From positions 1-48,962 of the forward strand of contig JAPKBD010000003.1 of NCBI GenBank assembly GCA_028824965.1: a stretch of 48,962 nucleotides of DNA, given 5' to 3'. Shown piece by piece: positions 10,183-19,899 of the stretch. Every line of letters starts with the position of its first letter. Position 1 is the stretch's first letter. The position numbers were made by a program, and so were the translations under genes. The DNA is from Alphaproteobacteria bacterium. Lineage in GTDB: Bacteria > Pseudomonadota > Alphaproteobacteria > GCA-2731375. The notes under the pieces were generated by a model, which was given only the letters and a program-made list of their open reading frames with translations, did not search any database and was not told where the DNA came from.

Positions 10183-12261
10183 ATGAATATTAAACCAGAC
10201 ATACATTTCAGCGCCTGCCCACATGACTGTCCTTCGACCTGTGCCCTCGAGATAGAGAAGCTGGATGACAGAACCATCGGCAAGGTGCGCGGTGCGAAGG
10301 ACAACGATTACACTGCCGGCGTCATCTGCGGCAAAGTCGCCCGCTATGCAGAACGTATCCATCATCCGGACCGACTAACCCAGCCGTTGCGTCGTAAGGG
10401 CGCTAAAGGTTCCGGCGAATTCCTGCCCGTTAGTTGGGACGACGCCCTTGATGACGTGGCGGAGGCGTTGTTGCAGGCCGAGCAGAAACATGGTTCCGAA
10501 ACTGTCTGGCCGTATTTTTATGCGGGCACCATGGGGCTGGTCATGCGCGACAGCATTCATCGCCTGCGCCATGCCAAAAATTATTCCGGCATGTATGCAA
10601 CCATTTGCGTCACCTCCGCCTGGAACGGCTTCATCGCCGGCACGGGACGCCTGGCAGGCGCCGACCCGCGGGAAATGGCAAAGGCTGATTGTCTGGTGAT
10701 TTGGGGCACTAACCCGGTTAACACCCAGGTCAATGTCATGACCCACGCCGCAAAGGCGCGCAAAGGCGGTGCCAAGATCGTGCACATCGATACCTACCGC
10801 AATGACACGGCAAAACAGGCAGATCTGTTCCTGTGCGTGCGCCCTGGTACAGACGGTGCCCTGGCCTGTGCCGTCATGCACATTCTGTTTCGCGATGGCC
10901 TGGCAAATCGCGCCTATCTGGAGAAATACACGGACTGCCCTGCCGAGCTTGAGGCCCATTTGAAAGATAAGACGCCTGCCTGGGCGGAAGCAATTTCCGG
11001 CGTGCCGATCGCGGATATTGAGACATTCGCAAAGATGGTAGGTGAGACGCCAAAGACATTTTTTCGCCTGGGCTATGGCTTTTCCCGGCAACGCAACGGC
11101 GTCGTCAATATGCACGCCGCATCCTGCATTGCTGCTGTGACCGGGTCATGGCTGGAGGAAGGCGGCGGTGCCTTCCATAATAACGGCGCGATCTATCACT
11201 GGAACAAAAGCATGATCGAGGGCACGGATCTGCTGGACCCAAAAATTCGTGTGCTGGATCAATCCCGTATCGGCCCGGTGCTGACGGGCGACAGTGAAGC
11301 ATTGGCCGGCGGACCACCTGTAACCGCACTGTTTATTCAAAACACCAATCCCATGCGTGTGGCCCCGGATCACAATCTCGTTCGTGAAGGCTTTGCCCGG
11401 GACGATTTGTTCACCTGTGTCCATGAACAGTTCATGACGGAGACAGCCAAGGTGGCCGATATCGTGTTGCCGGCAACCATGTTCATGGAGCATGACGATG
11501 TCTATCAGGGCGGCGGTCATCAGTTTATTACCCTGGGGCCCAAAATAATTGAAGCGCCAGACGAATGCCGGTCTAACTTGGATGTCATCAATGCCTTGGC
11601 CAAACGGTTGGGGGCCGAGCATCCGGGTTTCGATATGAGCGCGTTGGAGTTGATCGACTGGACCTTGCAAAAATCCGGCTGGGGCGATGTAGAAAACCTT
11701 CGCAAAGAGCGCTGGATAGACTGTCAGCCCGAATTTAACGAAGCCCACTATATTGATGGGTTTGCCCACGCGGATAAAAAATTCCACTTTGCGCCGAAAT
11801 GGACGGAGGTTTTGCCTCATGGGTTCACCTCCAATAGCCTGACCAGCCAAATGCCGGCCCTGCCCGATCATTGGGCGGTAATCGAAGACGCAACTGAGGA
11901 GATGCCCTATCGCCTGGTCACCGCACCGGCGCGCAGCTATCTGAATTCCACATTCTCTGAGACACCCTCATCCATTGCCCGCGAAGGCAAACCTACTGTC
12001 ATGATTCACCCCGATGATGCTGCTGATCTGGGCGTTGGCAACGACGACGTGGTTAAATTAGGCAATAATCGGGGCGTCGTGCCAATTGCAGTGGAAATCT
12101 TTGACGGGCTGCAACGGGGTGTGGTCGTAGTCGAAAGCATTTGGCCCAATGCGGCCTTTGAAGGTGGGAAGGGTATCAATGCTTTGACCGGCGCAGATGC
12201 GGTGGCACCTGTCGGCGGGGCTGCCTTTCACGATAATCGCATTTGGATCAAACCAGCCTGA
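10183..12261 (+). CDS. Cytoplasmic molybdopterin-dependent oxidoreductase with one [4Fe-4S] site
   Basis: A 692-residue member of the DMSO-reductase superfamily. The N-terminal Fe4S4 domain has Cys12, Cys16, Cys20 (CPHDCPSTC) and Cys49 (GVICGK). Molybdopterin-binding half follows (LVIWGTNPVNTQVNVM, FIQNTNPMRVAPD), then an assimilatory-type C-terminal molydopterin dinucleotide domain (MIHPDDAADLGV). There is no Tat signal, so it should stay in the cytoplasm, unlike TorA/DmsA. The Mo ligand was not assigned. ATG 10183 is favoured over 10168 because GGAG lies nine bases upstream of it. The substrate is unknown; it sits directly before an aminotransferase gene (23-base gap). Confidence 0.88.
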   Translation: MNIKPDIHFSACPHDCPSTCALEIEKLDDRTIGKVRGAKDNDYTAGVICGKVARYAERIHHPDRLTQPLRRKGAKGSGEFLPVSWDDALDDVAEALLQAEQKHGSETVWPYFYAGTMGLVMRDSIHRLRHAKNYSGMYATICVTSAWNGFIAGTGRLAGADPREMAKADCLVIWGTNPVNTQVNVMTHAAKARKGGAKIVHIDTYRNDTAKQADLFLCVRPGTDGALACAVMHILFRDGLANRAYLEKYTDCPAELEAHLKDKTPAWAEAISGVPIADIETFAKMVGETPKTFFRLGYGFSRQRNGVVNMHAASCIAAVTGSWLEEGGGAFHNNGAIYHWNKSMIEGTDLLDPKIRVLDQSRIGPVLTGDSEALAGGPPVTALFIQNTNPMRVAPDHNLVREGFARDDLFTCVHEQFMTETAKVADIVLPATMFMEHDDVYQGGGHQFITLGPKIIEAPDECRSNLDVINALAKRLGAEHPGFDMSALELIDWTLQKSGWGDVENLRKERWIDCQPEFNEAHYIDGFAHADKKFHFAPKWTEVLPHGFTSNSLTSQMPALPDHWAVIEDATEEMPYRLVTAPARSYLNSTFSETPSSIAREGKPTVMIHPDDAADLGVGNDDVVKLGNNRGVVPIAVEIFDGLQRGVVVVESIWPNAAFEGGKGINALTGADAVAPVGGAAFHDNRIWIKPA

Positions 12262-12284
12262 ATGCACGAGTGGGCGCGAGGGAT

Positions 12285-13178
12285 ATGAGCCAATCTGACG
12301 GCATCGCATTTATCGAGGGCGCTTTAGTGCCTATCGCCGAGGCGCGAATACCAATAACGGATTGGGGCTTTCTGCGATCAGATGTGACCTACGATGTGGT
12401 GGCTGTCTGGCAAGGCGGGTTCTTTCGTTTGGACGACCACCTGGATCGTTTTTTTCGCAGCATCGAGAAACTTCACATGCATTCACCCCATGATCGGGAC
12501 GAAGTTACCGCCATATTGACCGAATGCGTCAAGCAATCCGGTTTGCAGGAATCCTATGTGGAAATGATCCTGACCAGGGGGACGCCGCCTATGGGTAGCC
12601 GTGACCCAAGGGAGTGTGAGAACCGCTTTTATGCATTGGCCATCCCCTATGTTTGGATCGCACCATGGGAGAAACAGGAACAAGGCACCCATCTAACCAT
12701 CAGCAGCGTGCCTCGCATTGCACCGGCCTCTGTTGATCCCACCGTGAAGAATTTCCACTGGGGCGACATGGTGCAGGGTTTGTTTGAAGCCTTTGATCGC
12801 GGCGCGGAGACAGCTGTTCTGACCGATGGCAACGGTAACATTACGGAAGGCCCCGGCTTTAACCTGTTTGCCAGTATCGGCGGGCGCTTGGTCACGCCGG
12901 CAAGTGGTGTGCTACAGGGCATCACGCGAAAGACGGTGATCGAGCTGGCGAAAACACTGAACGCGAAAGTCGACGTCGGTGTCTTGACTGAGCACGAATT
13001 GCGTCAGGCGGACGAAATATTTATCTCCAGCACCGCAGGGGGCGTAATGCCCGTATCCCGCCTGGACGGCACACCGGTGGGTGATGGCAGTCCCGGCCCG
13101 CTGACGCTGCGACTGCGTCAAATGTATTGGGATGCGCACAAAAGCGGAAAATACGTCACGCCGATTGACTATCCATAG
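12285..13178 (+). CDS. Class IV PLP aminotransferase (branched-chain / D-amino-acid aminotransferase-like)
   Basis: A 297-residue fold-type IV PLP enzyme. The Schiff-base lysine is in DPTVKNFHWGDMVQG; the glutamate and phosphate-binding loop are in NITEGPGFNLFAS; VLQGITRKTVIEL is the C-terminal phosphate cup. The N-terminus (IAEARIPITDWGFLRSDVTYD) matches this group. The ATG at 12285 has GCGAGGG close upstream. It is shorter than IlvE (about 305-310) and has no neighbours of branched-chain synthesis, so amino-acceptor preference is open; lyase or D-amino acid activity is possible. It overlaps the convergent MFS gene by 23 bases. Confidence 0.85.
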   Translation: MSQSDGIAFIEGALVPIAEARIPITDWGFLRSDVTYDVVAVWQGGFFRLDDHLDRFFRSIEKLHMHSPHDRDEVTAILTECVKQSGLQESYVEMILTRGTPPMGSRDPRECENRFYALAIPYVWIAPWEKQEQGTHLTISSVPRIAPASVDPTVKNFHWGDMVQGLFEAFDRGAETAVLTDGNGNITEGPGFNLFASIGGRLVTPASGVLQGITRKTVIELAKTLNAKVDVGVLTEHELRQADEIFISSTAGGVMPVSRLDGTPVGDGSPGPLTLRLRQMYWDAHKSGKYVTPIDYP

Positions 13179-14409
13179 ACCCAGCAGTTGCAGCAAGCGG
13201 ACCGCGCAAGGCCAGAGCCAGAGGCACCGTTGTCAGGGCTAATAGGCCGACGATGGCCAGTGTCGGGGACACACCATTGATATCACTAAGAAAGCCAAAG
13301 AATAATGGTGAAGCGGCCCAGGCAGCGGTGGAAATGGTCATAAACAAACCAAAGCCGCGGCCTTACCGTTCGGGTGCGACAAACTCCGCCACCGTGGCGT
13401 AAAGTACCGATGACGTTCCGTTCAGGGCGAGACCAACAACGGGCAACAGGACCATAGCGGCCTCCAAAGGCAGTGCCAACAACAACAATATACTGCCTCC
13501 TGTCGCCAGCTCGGTCAGAACAGCAGTACGGACGATGCCCAGACGCTCCGCCATTAAGCCGCACACCAGCTTACCGGCGGCACCACCGGCAAAGACCAGA
13601 ACCAAAGCAAAGCCGATGGTTCCGATAGCCGCCCCTTTTCCCATCAACAAGAACGGCAAAAATGTCATAAAAGTGGCGCGTACGGCCCCATCGATCATCG
13701 ACGTCGCAGATAACAACGCAAAACCACGTCGTTGCCGAATACCCCAATCACCAAATTTTCCAGACTTAACAATCTTGGCCTGGGGCGGTGCCGCGCTTGC
13801 GGGTAGGACAGTGGGACGACCACCGAAATTCAACCCTCTGAGCAGGAACAAAATTCCAAAGGCCGCGAAGGTCCCGATCACACCATACGAGGTTGTGATC
13901 GTGCGCCAATCCATCGTGACCAGGGCCAGCGCTGCCAGCCCCGGCACCGCCATTTTCCCCAAGTCGCCAGAAAAATTGTAGACCCCCAAAGCAGCCCGAC
14001 GGGGACCACCTTCATAGGCGCGCGCGACCAGGGTCGAATTCAAGGGATGTTGAGTGCTGTTGCCAATGCCGCCAATTGCTAAGGCAAAGGCCAAGCCCAA
14101 AACACCGCCAGCAAACTGCAACAGACAAAAGCCCAGGCCCACCAATATGGTGCCAAGGACCAGGATACGCCGCTCTCCCCACCGTTCCGAGGCGAGGCCG
14201 GCGGGTAGTTGCCCAATGGTCATGGCACCGTGATGGGTTGAGGAAATGGCACCGACCTGGGCCAGGCTCAAGGCGAACTCCGCCTGCCAAAGGGGCAACA
14301 ACAGTACTATAAGATCCGTGAATCCGTCGTGCACAAAATGCGTTGAGCAGGATACGCCCAAAATTCGACGTCGGCGTCGAACCCCGGTCCCTGCAGCCGT
14401 CGCTACCAT
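13156..14409 (-). pseudogene. MFS transporter interrupted by an in-frame TAA
   Basis: The two open stretches 13363-14409 and 13156-13362 are in one frame with a single TAA at 13365-13363 between them. Joined, they give a 417-codon MFS permease of normal length. The stop lies in the loop before the last membrane helices (EFVAPER-stop-GRGFGLFMTISTAAW), where relatives have a conserved R/K/Q then GRxFGLFYT-type sequence, so a C- or A-to-T change in one codon explains it. As read, the product would lack the last two helices (SPLFFGFLSD and LAIVGLLALTTVPLALAL) and is unlikely to work. Earlier motifs are intact (RWGERRILVLG loop, GNSTQHPLNSTLVARAYEG). The start ATG overlaps the cysQ-like stop by seven bases. 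Confidence 0.75.
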
Positions 14410-15209
14410 GTAGCGCCGGGTGGCCGTTCTATGGTTTCCAGGAATTCCAGAATATGGGCATGCAGGGCCGGCCCCGCGCTGATCACGGATTTATGCCGGG
14501 TATCGGGCCGATTATATTTGAAGCCTTCACCGCTGGAGTTGGTGTTGACACCACCGGCTTCCGCCAAAATCAATTCCGCCGCCGCGATATCCCAATCACA
14601 CTTCCCGGACAGAGATATGCAAGCATCGTAGCGGCCCTCGGCCGCCAGGCACATTCTGTAGGCAATGGAGTTGACCATATGAATGGTCACGTCCTTTGGT
14701 TTTTCGCCGGCGGGGGCATTTTTGAAAATATGCCGTCCCGTTAACAGGCGCGATCCTTCAAAATCCGAAGCCGTGCTGACATGAATGCTTTTGCCGTTCA
14801 GGCGTGCACCACCGCCCAATACCGCCTCGTAAAACTCTTCCGTCGCAGGGTTGTAAACCGCGCCCGCCAAAGGCCTGCCGTCGCGCACCAAAGCGGCACA
14901 AACTGTAAATTCTTCACGTTGTTGGATAAAGGCGCGGGTGCCATCAATGGGATCGACGACCCAAACATCGCGGCAATCAAGGCGCTTTGCATCGTCCTCT
15001 GTCTCTTCAGACAGCCAGCCATAGTTTGGCCGCGCGGCTAACAGCTTGTTCCGCAGCAGGTCATCGACCGCATGGTCGGCTTCCGAAACAGGATCGTCCG
15101 GACCCTTTTGCCAATGTTTCACGCCGTCATGAAAATAACTCAACGCCAGGGCACCACCTTCGCGGACAGTTTCCAGCAACAAAGCGTAATCTTGATCCAG
15201 CTGGCTCAC
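14403..15209 (-). CDS. cysQ: 3'(2'),5'-bisphosphate nucleotidase / inositol-monophosphatase family protein (CysQ-like)
   Basis: A 268-residue Mg-dependent phosphatase. The family metal motifs are complete: DPVSEADHAVD, WLSEETEDD (catalytic Glu pair), WVVDPIDGTRAF (metal Asp-Asp) and WDIAAAELILAEAGG. CysQ removes 3'-phosphate from PAP made during sulfate activation; inositol monophosphatases share the fold, so the CysQ name is the likelier but not the only reading. The start is a GTG at 15209 that overlaps the TGA of pmbA (GTGA), a sign of coupling. No cys genes are in the window. Confidence 0.82.
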   Translation of the reverse strand: MSQLDQDYALLLETVREGGALALSYFHDGVKHWQKGPDDPVSEADHAVDDLLRNKLLAARPNYGWLSEETEDDAKRLDCRDVWVVDPIDGTRAFIQQREEFTVCAALVRDGRPLAGAVYNPATEEFYEAVLGGGARLNGKSIHVSTASDFEGSRLLTGRHIFKNAPAGEKPKDVTIHMVNSIAYRMCLAAEGRYDACISLSGKCDWDIAAAELILAEAGGVNTNSSGEGFKYNRPDTRHKSVISAGPALHAHILEFLETIERPPGATW

Positions 15210-16561
15210 GTCCCGGCCACCATCAACCCGTCAATGCGCAGGGTTGGTGCGTTGGAGCCATATCGGAAGTTCAAATCATCTGCCGGCGTCATATTCAGAA
15301 ACATATCTTTCAAATTACCGGCGATGGTAAGTTCGGATACGGGGTGTGTCAGAACGCCATTTTCAATCCAGAAGCCGGAGGCACCGCGACTGTAGTCGCC
15401 GGTCACGCCGTTGACGCCAAAGCCAATCAGCTCGGTTATATAAAGGCCCGCGGTAACACCTGCCAGCAGGTCATCGCGGCTACAGGTACCGGGCTGCATA
15501 TACAAATTCGTGGTGCTGGGTGATGGTGGCCCTGATGTGCCGCGGCTGGCATGACCGGTCGTTTCCAGGCCAAGCTGACGGGCGGATGCGCTATCCATGA
15601 TCCAAGTTGCCAGCTCTCCCTTATCAGCCAGCAGCCATTTTTTGTTGACCACACCTTCGCCATCAAAGGGTTTGGATCCGAGACCCCGTTTTCGGTGAGG
15701 CTCATCAACAATTGTGATGCCGGGCGCAAACACCACTTTGCCCAGGCTGTCCTTTAAAAACGATGTGCCCCGGGAAACCCCTGCGCCGTTGATGGCACCA
15801 ACAAAATGCCCCAGTATGGAATTGGAAACACGTGGATCAAAAATCACTGGCACTTGCTGGCTTTCAACCTTGCTGGGATTAAGGCGGCGAACCGCCTTTT
15901 CACCGGCAGCCTTGCCGATACCAACCGCATCGGACAAATCCGCCCCGTGATGAGCGGATGTGAAATCGTAGTCCCGCTCCATACCCGTGCCCTCGCCCGC
16001 AATAACGGATGCGAACAATGAATGGGATGAGGTGGCATAGCCGCCTGCGAAGCCGGATGACGTCACCAAAGCAATTCGATTTTGGCCCCACCCGGCACCC
16101 GCACTTTCGGAATTGCTGACGCCTTCAACGGCAAGGGCAGCTGTTTCAGCCGCCGCCGCCATGTCGTATAGCGCTTCCGGCGTCGGTTCCACCGCATCAT
16201 AAAGGTCTAAATCTGGGATGTCTTTGCACAGACGATCAGGGTCGGCCAAACCGCAATAGGGATCCTCGGGCATAGCCGTTGCCATGGCCAAACCACGTTC
16301 CAGCAACTCTTCCAGACTGTTGGCTGACATATCCGTGGATGAAACGATGGCCTGCTTCTTTCCCTTAAAGACGCGCAGGCCAAGGTCTCTACTCTCGGAT
16401 CGCTCCAAATCTTCGCGTTTGCCCAGGCGATAGCTCACCTCCAGAGAGGCGCTTTCAAACATCACCGCATCGGCAGCATCGGCGCCGGCCTTCTTCGCCT
16501 TGGCGACAAGGTCCGACAATATGTCCAGGTCGTTGGCCGTCTCGGCCGATAGTTGGCTCAT
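15206..16561 (-). CDS. pmbA: TldE/PmbA-type metalloprotease partner
   Basis: PmbA (TldE) forms with TldD a heterodimeric zinc protease that processes modified peptides and unfolded substrates in the cytoplasm. The 451-residue protein starts at ATG 16561 (GGAG seven bases upstream); an upstream in-frame start would add 13 residues without support. Recognisable blocks are LGLRVFKGKKQAIVSSTD, AGAGWGQNRIALVTSSGF, and the C-terminal LIGFGVNGVTGDYSRGASGFWIENG typical of the TldE subunit, which itself lacks the HExxxH zinc motif. TldD is not in the window. It heads the pmbA-cysQ-MFS run. Confidence 0.9.
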   Translation of the reverse strand: MSQLSAETANDLDILSDLVAKAKKAGADAADAVMFESASLEVSYRLGKREDLERSESRDLGLRVFKGKKQAIVSSTDMSANSLEELLERGLAMATAMPEDPYCGLADPDRLCKDIPDLDLYDAVEPTPEALYDMAAAAETAALAVEGVSNSESAGAGWGQNRIALVTSSGFAGGYATSSHSLFASVIAGEGTGMERDYDFTSAHHGADLSDAVGIGKAAGEKAVRRLNPSKVESQQVPVIFDPRVSNSILGHFVGAINGAGVSRGTSFLKDSLGKVVFAPGITIVDEPHRKRGLGSKPFDGEGVVNKKWLLADKGELATWIMDSASARQLGLETTGHASRGTSGPPSPSTTNLYMQPGTCSRDDLLAGVTAGLYITELIGFGVNGVTGDYSRGASGFWIENGVLTHPVSELTIAGNLKDMFLNMTPADDLNFRYGSNAPTLRIDGLMVAGT

Positions 16562-16764
16562 ACGGTATCTCCGCCTTTGCAAGAAAATTTGATGTCCCAA
16601 TAGATGACCCTATATAGGGCTTCCGGGCCGTCAATGCGACTGCCGCACCCCAAAATGCGGAAAAATTGCTAAAGAAGAATGTAGGAGATGCAATTCATGA
16701 CGTCGTAGTAGATGCCATAGGGCTAAGATATGGGTCGAGAGTTATTGAGTTATGGGAGGACGGC

Positions 16765-17553
16765 ATGGAAATCAACATGAAGGGGCGGATTGCGCTCATC
16801 ACCGGTGGTAGTGAGGGCTTGGGCAAGGCCATGGTACTGGGGTTTGCCCAGGCCGGTGCGGATATTGCCATCGCGGCCCGGCGTACGGACCTACTGGAAG
16901 AAACCAGGGATGAAATAGCCCATGCAACAGGGCAGCGTATTATAGCCTATTCAGCAGATGTCAGCGACGCCCAGCAGATTTCTGACTTGTTTGGTAAAGT
17001 TGTGGCTGATTTCGGCCAAGTCGATGTTTTGGTTAACAACGCGGGCACATCACAAAGAGGTACGTTTGAAGAGATTACTGACGAGATTTGGCAGTTCGAT
17101 ATCGATCTCAAATTGATGGCGGCGGTACGCCTGTGCCGTCTCGCACTGCCCGGTATGAAGGCGCGGAAATGGGGCCGGATTATCAACGTCCTCAACACCG
17201 CTGCGAAGGCACCCCGTGGCGGCAGTGCACCAACTGCCGTAACCAGAGCCGCCGGCATGGCCTTGACCAAGGTTCTGGCGGGCGAAGGTGCGCCCCATAA
17301 TGTATTGGTCAACGCCTTGTGCACAGGGATCATCGAAAGCGGGCAATGGGAGCGCCGTCACAAGGCGCTGTCACCGGATATGCCTATGGATGATTTCCTC
17401 TCGGGCATGGCAAAAGACCGTGGTGTGCCAATGGGCCGTTTGGGCACAGCGGAAGAATTCGCCAACATGGCCTGCTTCCTGGCCTCCGATGCGGGGTCAT
17501 ACATCACTGGAACGGCAATCAATGTGGATGGGGGACTATCCCCGGTCGTTTGA
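16765..17553 (+). CDS. SDR-fold protein with substituted catalytic residues
   Basis: A 262-residue short-chain dehydrogenase fold. The cofactor end is normal: TGGSEGLGKAM (residues 13-23) and NNAG (91-94). The catalytic end is not: where SDRs have Ser about residue 144 and Tyr-x-x-x-Lys about 157-161, this has INVLNTAAK and PTAVTRAAG, so Ser is Asn/Thr, Tyr is Thr157 and Lys is Arg161. The rest (NALCTGIIESGQWERR, GTAINVDGGLSPVV) is well kept, so this looks like a conserved non-classical branch rather than decay. ATG 16765 has GGGAGGA just upstream. It is monocistronic between pmbA (divergent) and the SDHAF4-like gene (convergent). Confidence 0.85.
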   Translation: MEINMKGRIALITGGSEGLGKAMVLGFAQAGADIAIAARRTDLLEETRDEIAHATGQRIIAYSADVSDAQQISDLFGKVVADFGQVDVLVNNAGTSQRGTFEEITDEIWQFDIDLKLMAAVRLCRLALPGMKARKWGRIINVLNTAAKAPRGGSAPTAVTRAAGMALTKVLAGEGAPHNVLVNALCTGIIESGQWERRHKALSPDMPMDDFLSGMAKDRGVPMGRLGTAEEFANMACFLASDAGSYITGTAINVDGGLSPVV

Positions 17554-17564
17554 TCGCGGAGCCC

Positions 17565-17741
17565 TTAGAAATCGGAAACGATACCCTTGCGCTCCCAATC
17601 GCCATAGCGGGTGGGCTCAAGCCCTTTTGGGCCGCCGATTTCCTTGACACGTTTAGGGATTTTTTCTAACGCGTCTTTGTCCAAGGCCTGCTCGACGGTG
17701 TCTTTTTTTGATCGCGCTGAATCTGGTGTTTCTGTCGGCAT
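17565..17741 (-). CDS. SDHAF4-like small protein (DUF1674), succinate dehydrogenase assembly factor
   Basis: A 58-residue protein found by translating the gap between the SDR gene and rsmB. Its C-terminus reads [18 protein letters not shown] followed by IVSDF, the hallmark of the SDHAF4/DUF1674 family, which helps flavinylated SdhA mature. The N-terminal half is charged and probably flexible, as usual. AGGAGAC lies nine bases before the ATG. The sdh genes are not nearby; in alphaproteobacteria this gene is commonly next to rsmB, as here. It converges on the SDR gene (11-base gap) and is divergent from rsmB. Confidence 0.88.
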   Translation of the reverse strand: MPTETPDSARSKKDTVEQALDKDALEKIPKRVKEIGGPKGLEPTRYGDWERKGIVSDF

Positions 17742-17860
17742 CAAATCTGTCTCCTACACAGGTTCCATTACTGTGCTACATGTCCGCTGAGCCTGAACGT
17801 ACCAGTGTCGGGCGATAGACGCCAGCTGACAGAAAGACCTTTGGATGAGCGATAATAGCT

Positions 17861-19159
17861 ATGAATGATACTGGGCATCGATCGCGGGCTGCCGCAGCGC
17901 GCTTGTTGGGGCAGATACTGGACCGCGGTCAAATGCTGGATCAGGCCCTGGCTGATGAATTGGAGACGGGCGGTCGCCTGGCATCCCTGGAACCACGGGA
18001 TCGGGCCTTTGCGCGATTGCTGACCATGACCGTGCTGCGACGCCTTGGCCAAATTGACGATGCGATAAACCGTTGCTTGGATAAGCCGTTGAACCGGGCG
18101 GCAAAACCTGCCCTGAATTCCCTGCGTCTTGCGGCCGCACAGGCGATGTTTCTAGGCACCCCTGCGCACGCCATAGCGGACGGCGCCGTCCGCCTGATGG
18201 GACCGCACCGACGCCATTTGACCGGCCTGGTTAATGCGGTGGCCCGGCGTTTGATACGCGAAGCGCCAGCCATATTGGCAGATCAGGATGCCGCGCGGCT
18301 GAATTGCCCAAAATGGCTGTGGCAGACATGGAAAAAAACCTATGGCGTGGAAACAACAACAAAAATGATGGACATTATGTTGTCAGAACCTCCCCTAGAT
18401 CTGACGTTTAAAAATGAGCCGGAAAAATGGCGGGAAGCTTTACAGGGGGAAATGCTGCCAACGGGCAGTATGCGCCGTACGGCGGGTGGGGCGATCCAGA
18501 CATTGCCTGGATTTTCAGAGGGGGAATGGTGGGTCCAGGATGCGGCTGCGGCGCTGCCTATGGCTTTGCTGGGCAAAGACATAAAGGGCCGGGCGGTGTT
18601 GGACCTATGTGCGGCACCGGGGGGCAAGACCGCGCAAATGGCGGCGGCGGGTGCGCAGGTAACGGCTGTTGATAATGAGCAGAATAGAATGGCGCTGGTG
18701 GAAGCCAATTTGGAGCGTCTGAATTTACAAGCGGAGACAATTGTCGCCGACATTATAACCTGGCGACCGGAAAAACCGTTTGATTTCATACTGCTGGATG
18801 CACCGTGTAGTGCCACGGGCACCATACGCAGGCATCCAGATATCTGGCATTTGCGGACCGCTAAGGTGCCAAAGGAAATGGCCTTGGTGCAGGATGGTAT
18901 GTTGGCGGCTGCGGTGGATATGCTGGCGCCAGGTGGCATATTAATTTTTTGCACCTGTTCCCTGCAGCCAGAGGAAGGCGAAGCGCGCATCGAAGCGTTA
19001 TTTGCGACTGATGCCCCGGTCTCCAGACAGCCAATTACAGCTGATGAACTATTTGGCCTGGAACAGCTGATAACACCCCTTGGGGATATGCGGACCCTAC
19101 CTCATTACCTAGGCGGAATGGATGGATTTTATGCCTGTCGCCTTGTACGGGACGCTTAG
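17861..19159 (+). CDS. rsmB: 16S rRNA (cytosine-C5) methyltransferase RsmB
   Basis: RsmB uses S-adenosylmethionine to methylate C967 of 16S rRNA. The 432-residue protein has an N-terminal NusB-like RNA-binding domain (to about residue 140; RAAAARLLGQILDRGQML, ARLLTMTVLRRLGQIDDAI) and the methyltransferase domain with motif I VLDLCAAPGGKTAQMAA, motif IV DAPCSATGTIRRHPDI and the catalytic cysteine in FCTCSLQPEEGE. It is followed by rpe and the heparinase-like gene in the same direction with short gaps, a common alphaproteobacterial neighbourhood. Confidence 0.93.
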   Translation: MNDTGHRSRAAAARLLGQILDRGQMLDQALADELETGGRLASLEPRDRAFARLLTMTVLRRLGQIDDAINRCLDKPLNRAAKPALNSLRLAAAQAMFLGTPAHAIADGAVRLMGPHRRHLTGLVNAVARRLIREAPAILADQDAARLNCPKWLWQTWKKTYGVETTTKMMDIMLSEPPLDLTFKNEPEKWREALQGEMLPTGSMRRTAGGAIQTLPGFSEGEWWVQDAAAALPMALLGKDIKGRAVLDLCAAPGGKTAQMAAAGAQVTAVDNEQNRMALVEANLERLNLQAETIVADIITWRPEKPFDFILLDAPCSATGTIRRHPDIWHLRTAKVPKEMALVQDGMLAAAVDMLAPGGILIFCTCSLQPEEGEARIEALFATDAPVSRQPITADELFGLEQLITPLGDMRTLPHYLGGMDGFYACRLVRDA

Positions 19160-19206
19160 GTCTTCCCCGCTTGCGGCCAACAATGCAAACTGCTACCTAA
19201 CCGACC

Positions 19207-19875
19207 ATGCAACAGAAAACCCGTATCGCGCCTTCTATTCTATCAGCTGATTTTGCCGCCCTGGGCGAAGAGGTCCGCGCGGTAAGTGCTGCTGGTGCCG
19301 ACTATATTCATATCGATGTGATGGACGGCCATTTCGTGCCCAATCTGACCATTGGGCCGGCTGTCGTCGCGGCCCTGCGCCCGCACAGCGATTTACCGTT
19401 TGATGTGCATCTGATGATCAGTCCCGTTGACCCCTATATTCCGGATTTTATCTCTGCCGGGGCAGACATCATTACGGTTCATGCAGAAGCCGGGGCCCAT
19501 TTGCACCGCACAATCCAATTAATCAAAGACCAAGGGGCAAAAACAGGCCTGGCGATAAATCCAGGCACTTCCACCTCCGCCATAACGCCTTTGCTGGATG
19601 ATTTGGACCTTGTCCTGGTGATGAGCGTCAATCCAGGCTTTGGTGGGCAATCATTCATTGAGGGGCAGTTACAAAAAATTGCTGAATTGAGAGCCCTCAT
19701 TGATGCGACGGGACGGACGATCGACTTGCAGGTTGATGGCGGCGTGAACGCTGAAAACGCAGCAACGGTTGTCGCAGCAGGTGCCGATGTCTTGGTTGCC
19801 GGTTCCGCCACATTCAAGGGTGGCGCGGAGCATTATGCCACCAATATAAAGGCTTTACGGGCGACGGCAGCCTAA
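19207..19875 (+). CDS. rpe: Ribulose-phosphate 3-epimerase
   Basis: Rpe interconverts ribulose 5-phosphate and xylulose 5-phosphate in the pentose phosphate pathway. The 222-residue TIM barrel is full length. Metal and catalytic residues are in [59 protein letters not shown] and [12 protein letters not shown], all family signatures. It starts 47 bases after rsmB. RpiA, the partner isomerase, lies 1.6 kb downstream on the other strand. Confidence 0.95.
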   Translation: MQQKTRIAPSILSADFAALGEEVRAVSAAGADYIHIDVMDGHFVPNLTIGPAVVAALRPHSDLPFDVHLMISPVDPYIPDFISAGADIITVHAEAGAHLHRTIQLIKDQGAKTGLAINPGTSTSAITPLLDDLDLVLVMSVNPGFGGQSFIEGQLQKIAELRALIDATGRTIDLQVDGGVNAENAATVVAAGADVLVAGSATFKGGAEHYATNIKALRATAA

Positions 19876-19899
19876 CAACAAAAAGTGGGTCACGGTGAT

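Noticed and set aside
10375-11871. Long minus-strand open frames (246 and 241 residues) across the molybdoenzyme gene
   Set aside because: They lie opposite a well-conserved gene, have no recognisable motifs and no ribosome sites; they are shadows.
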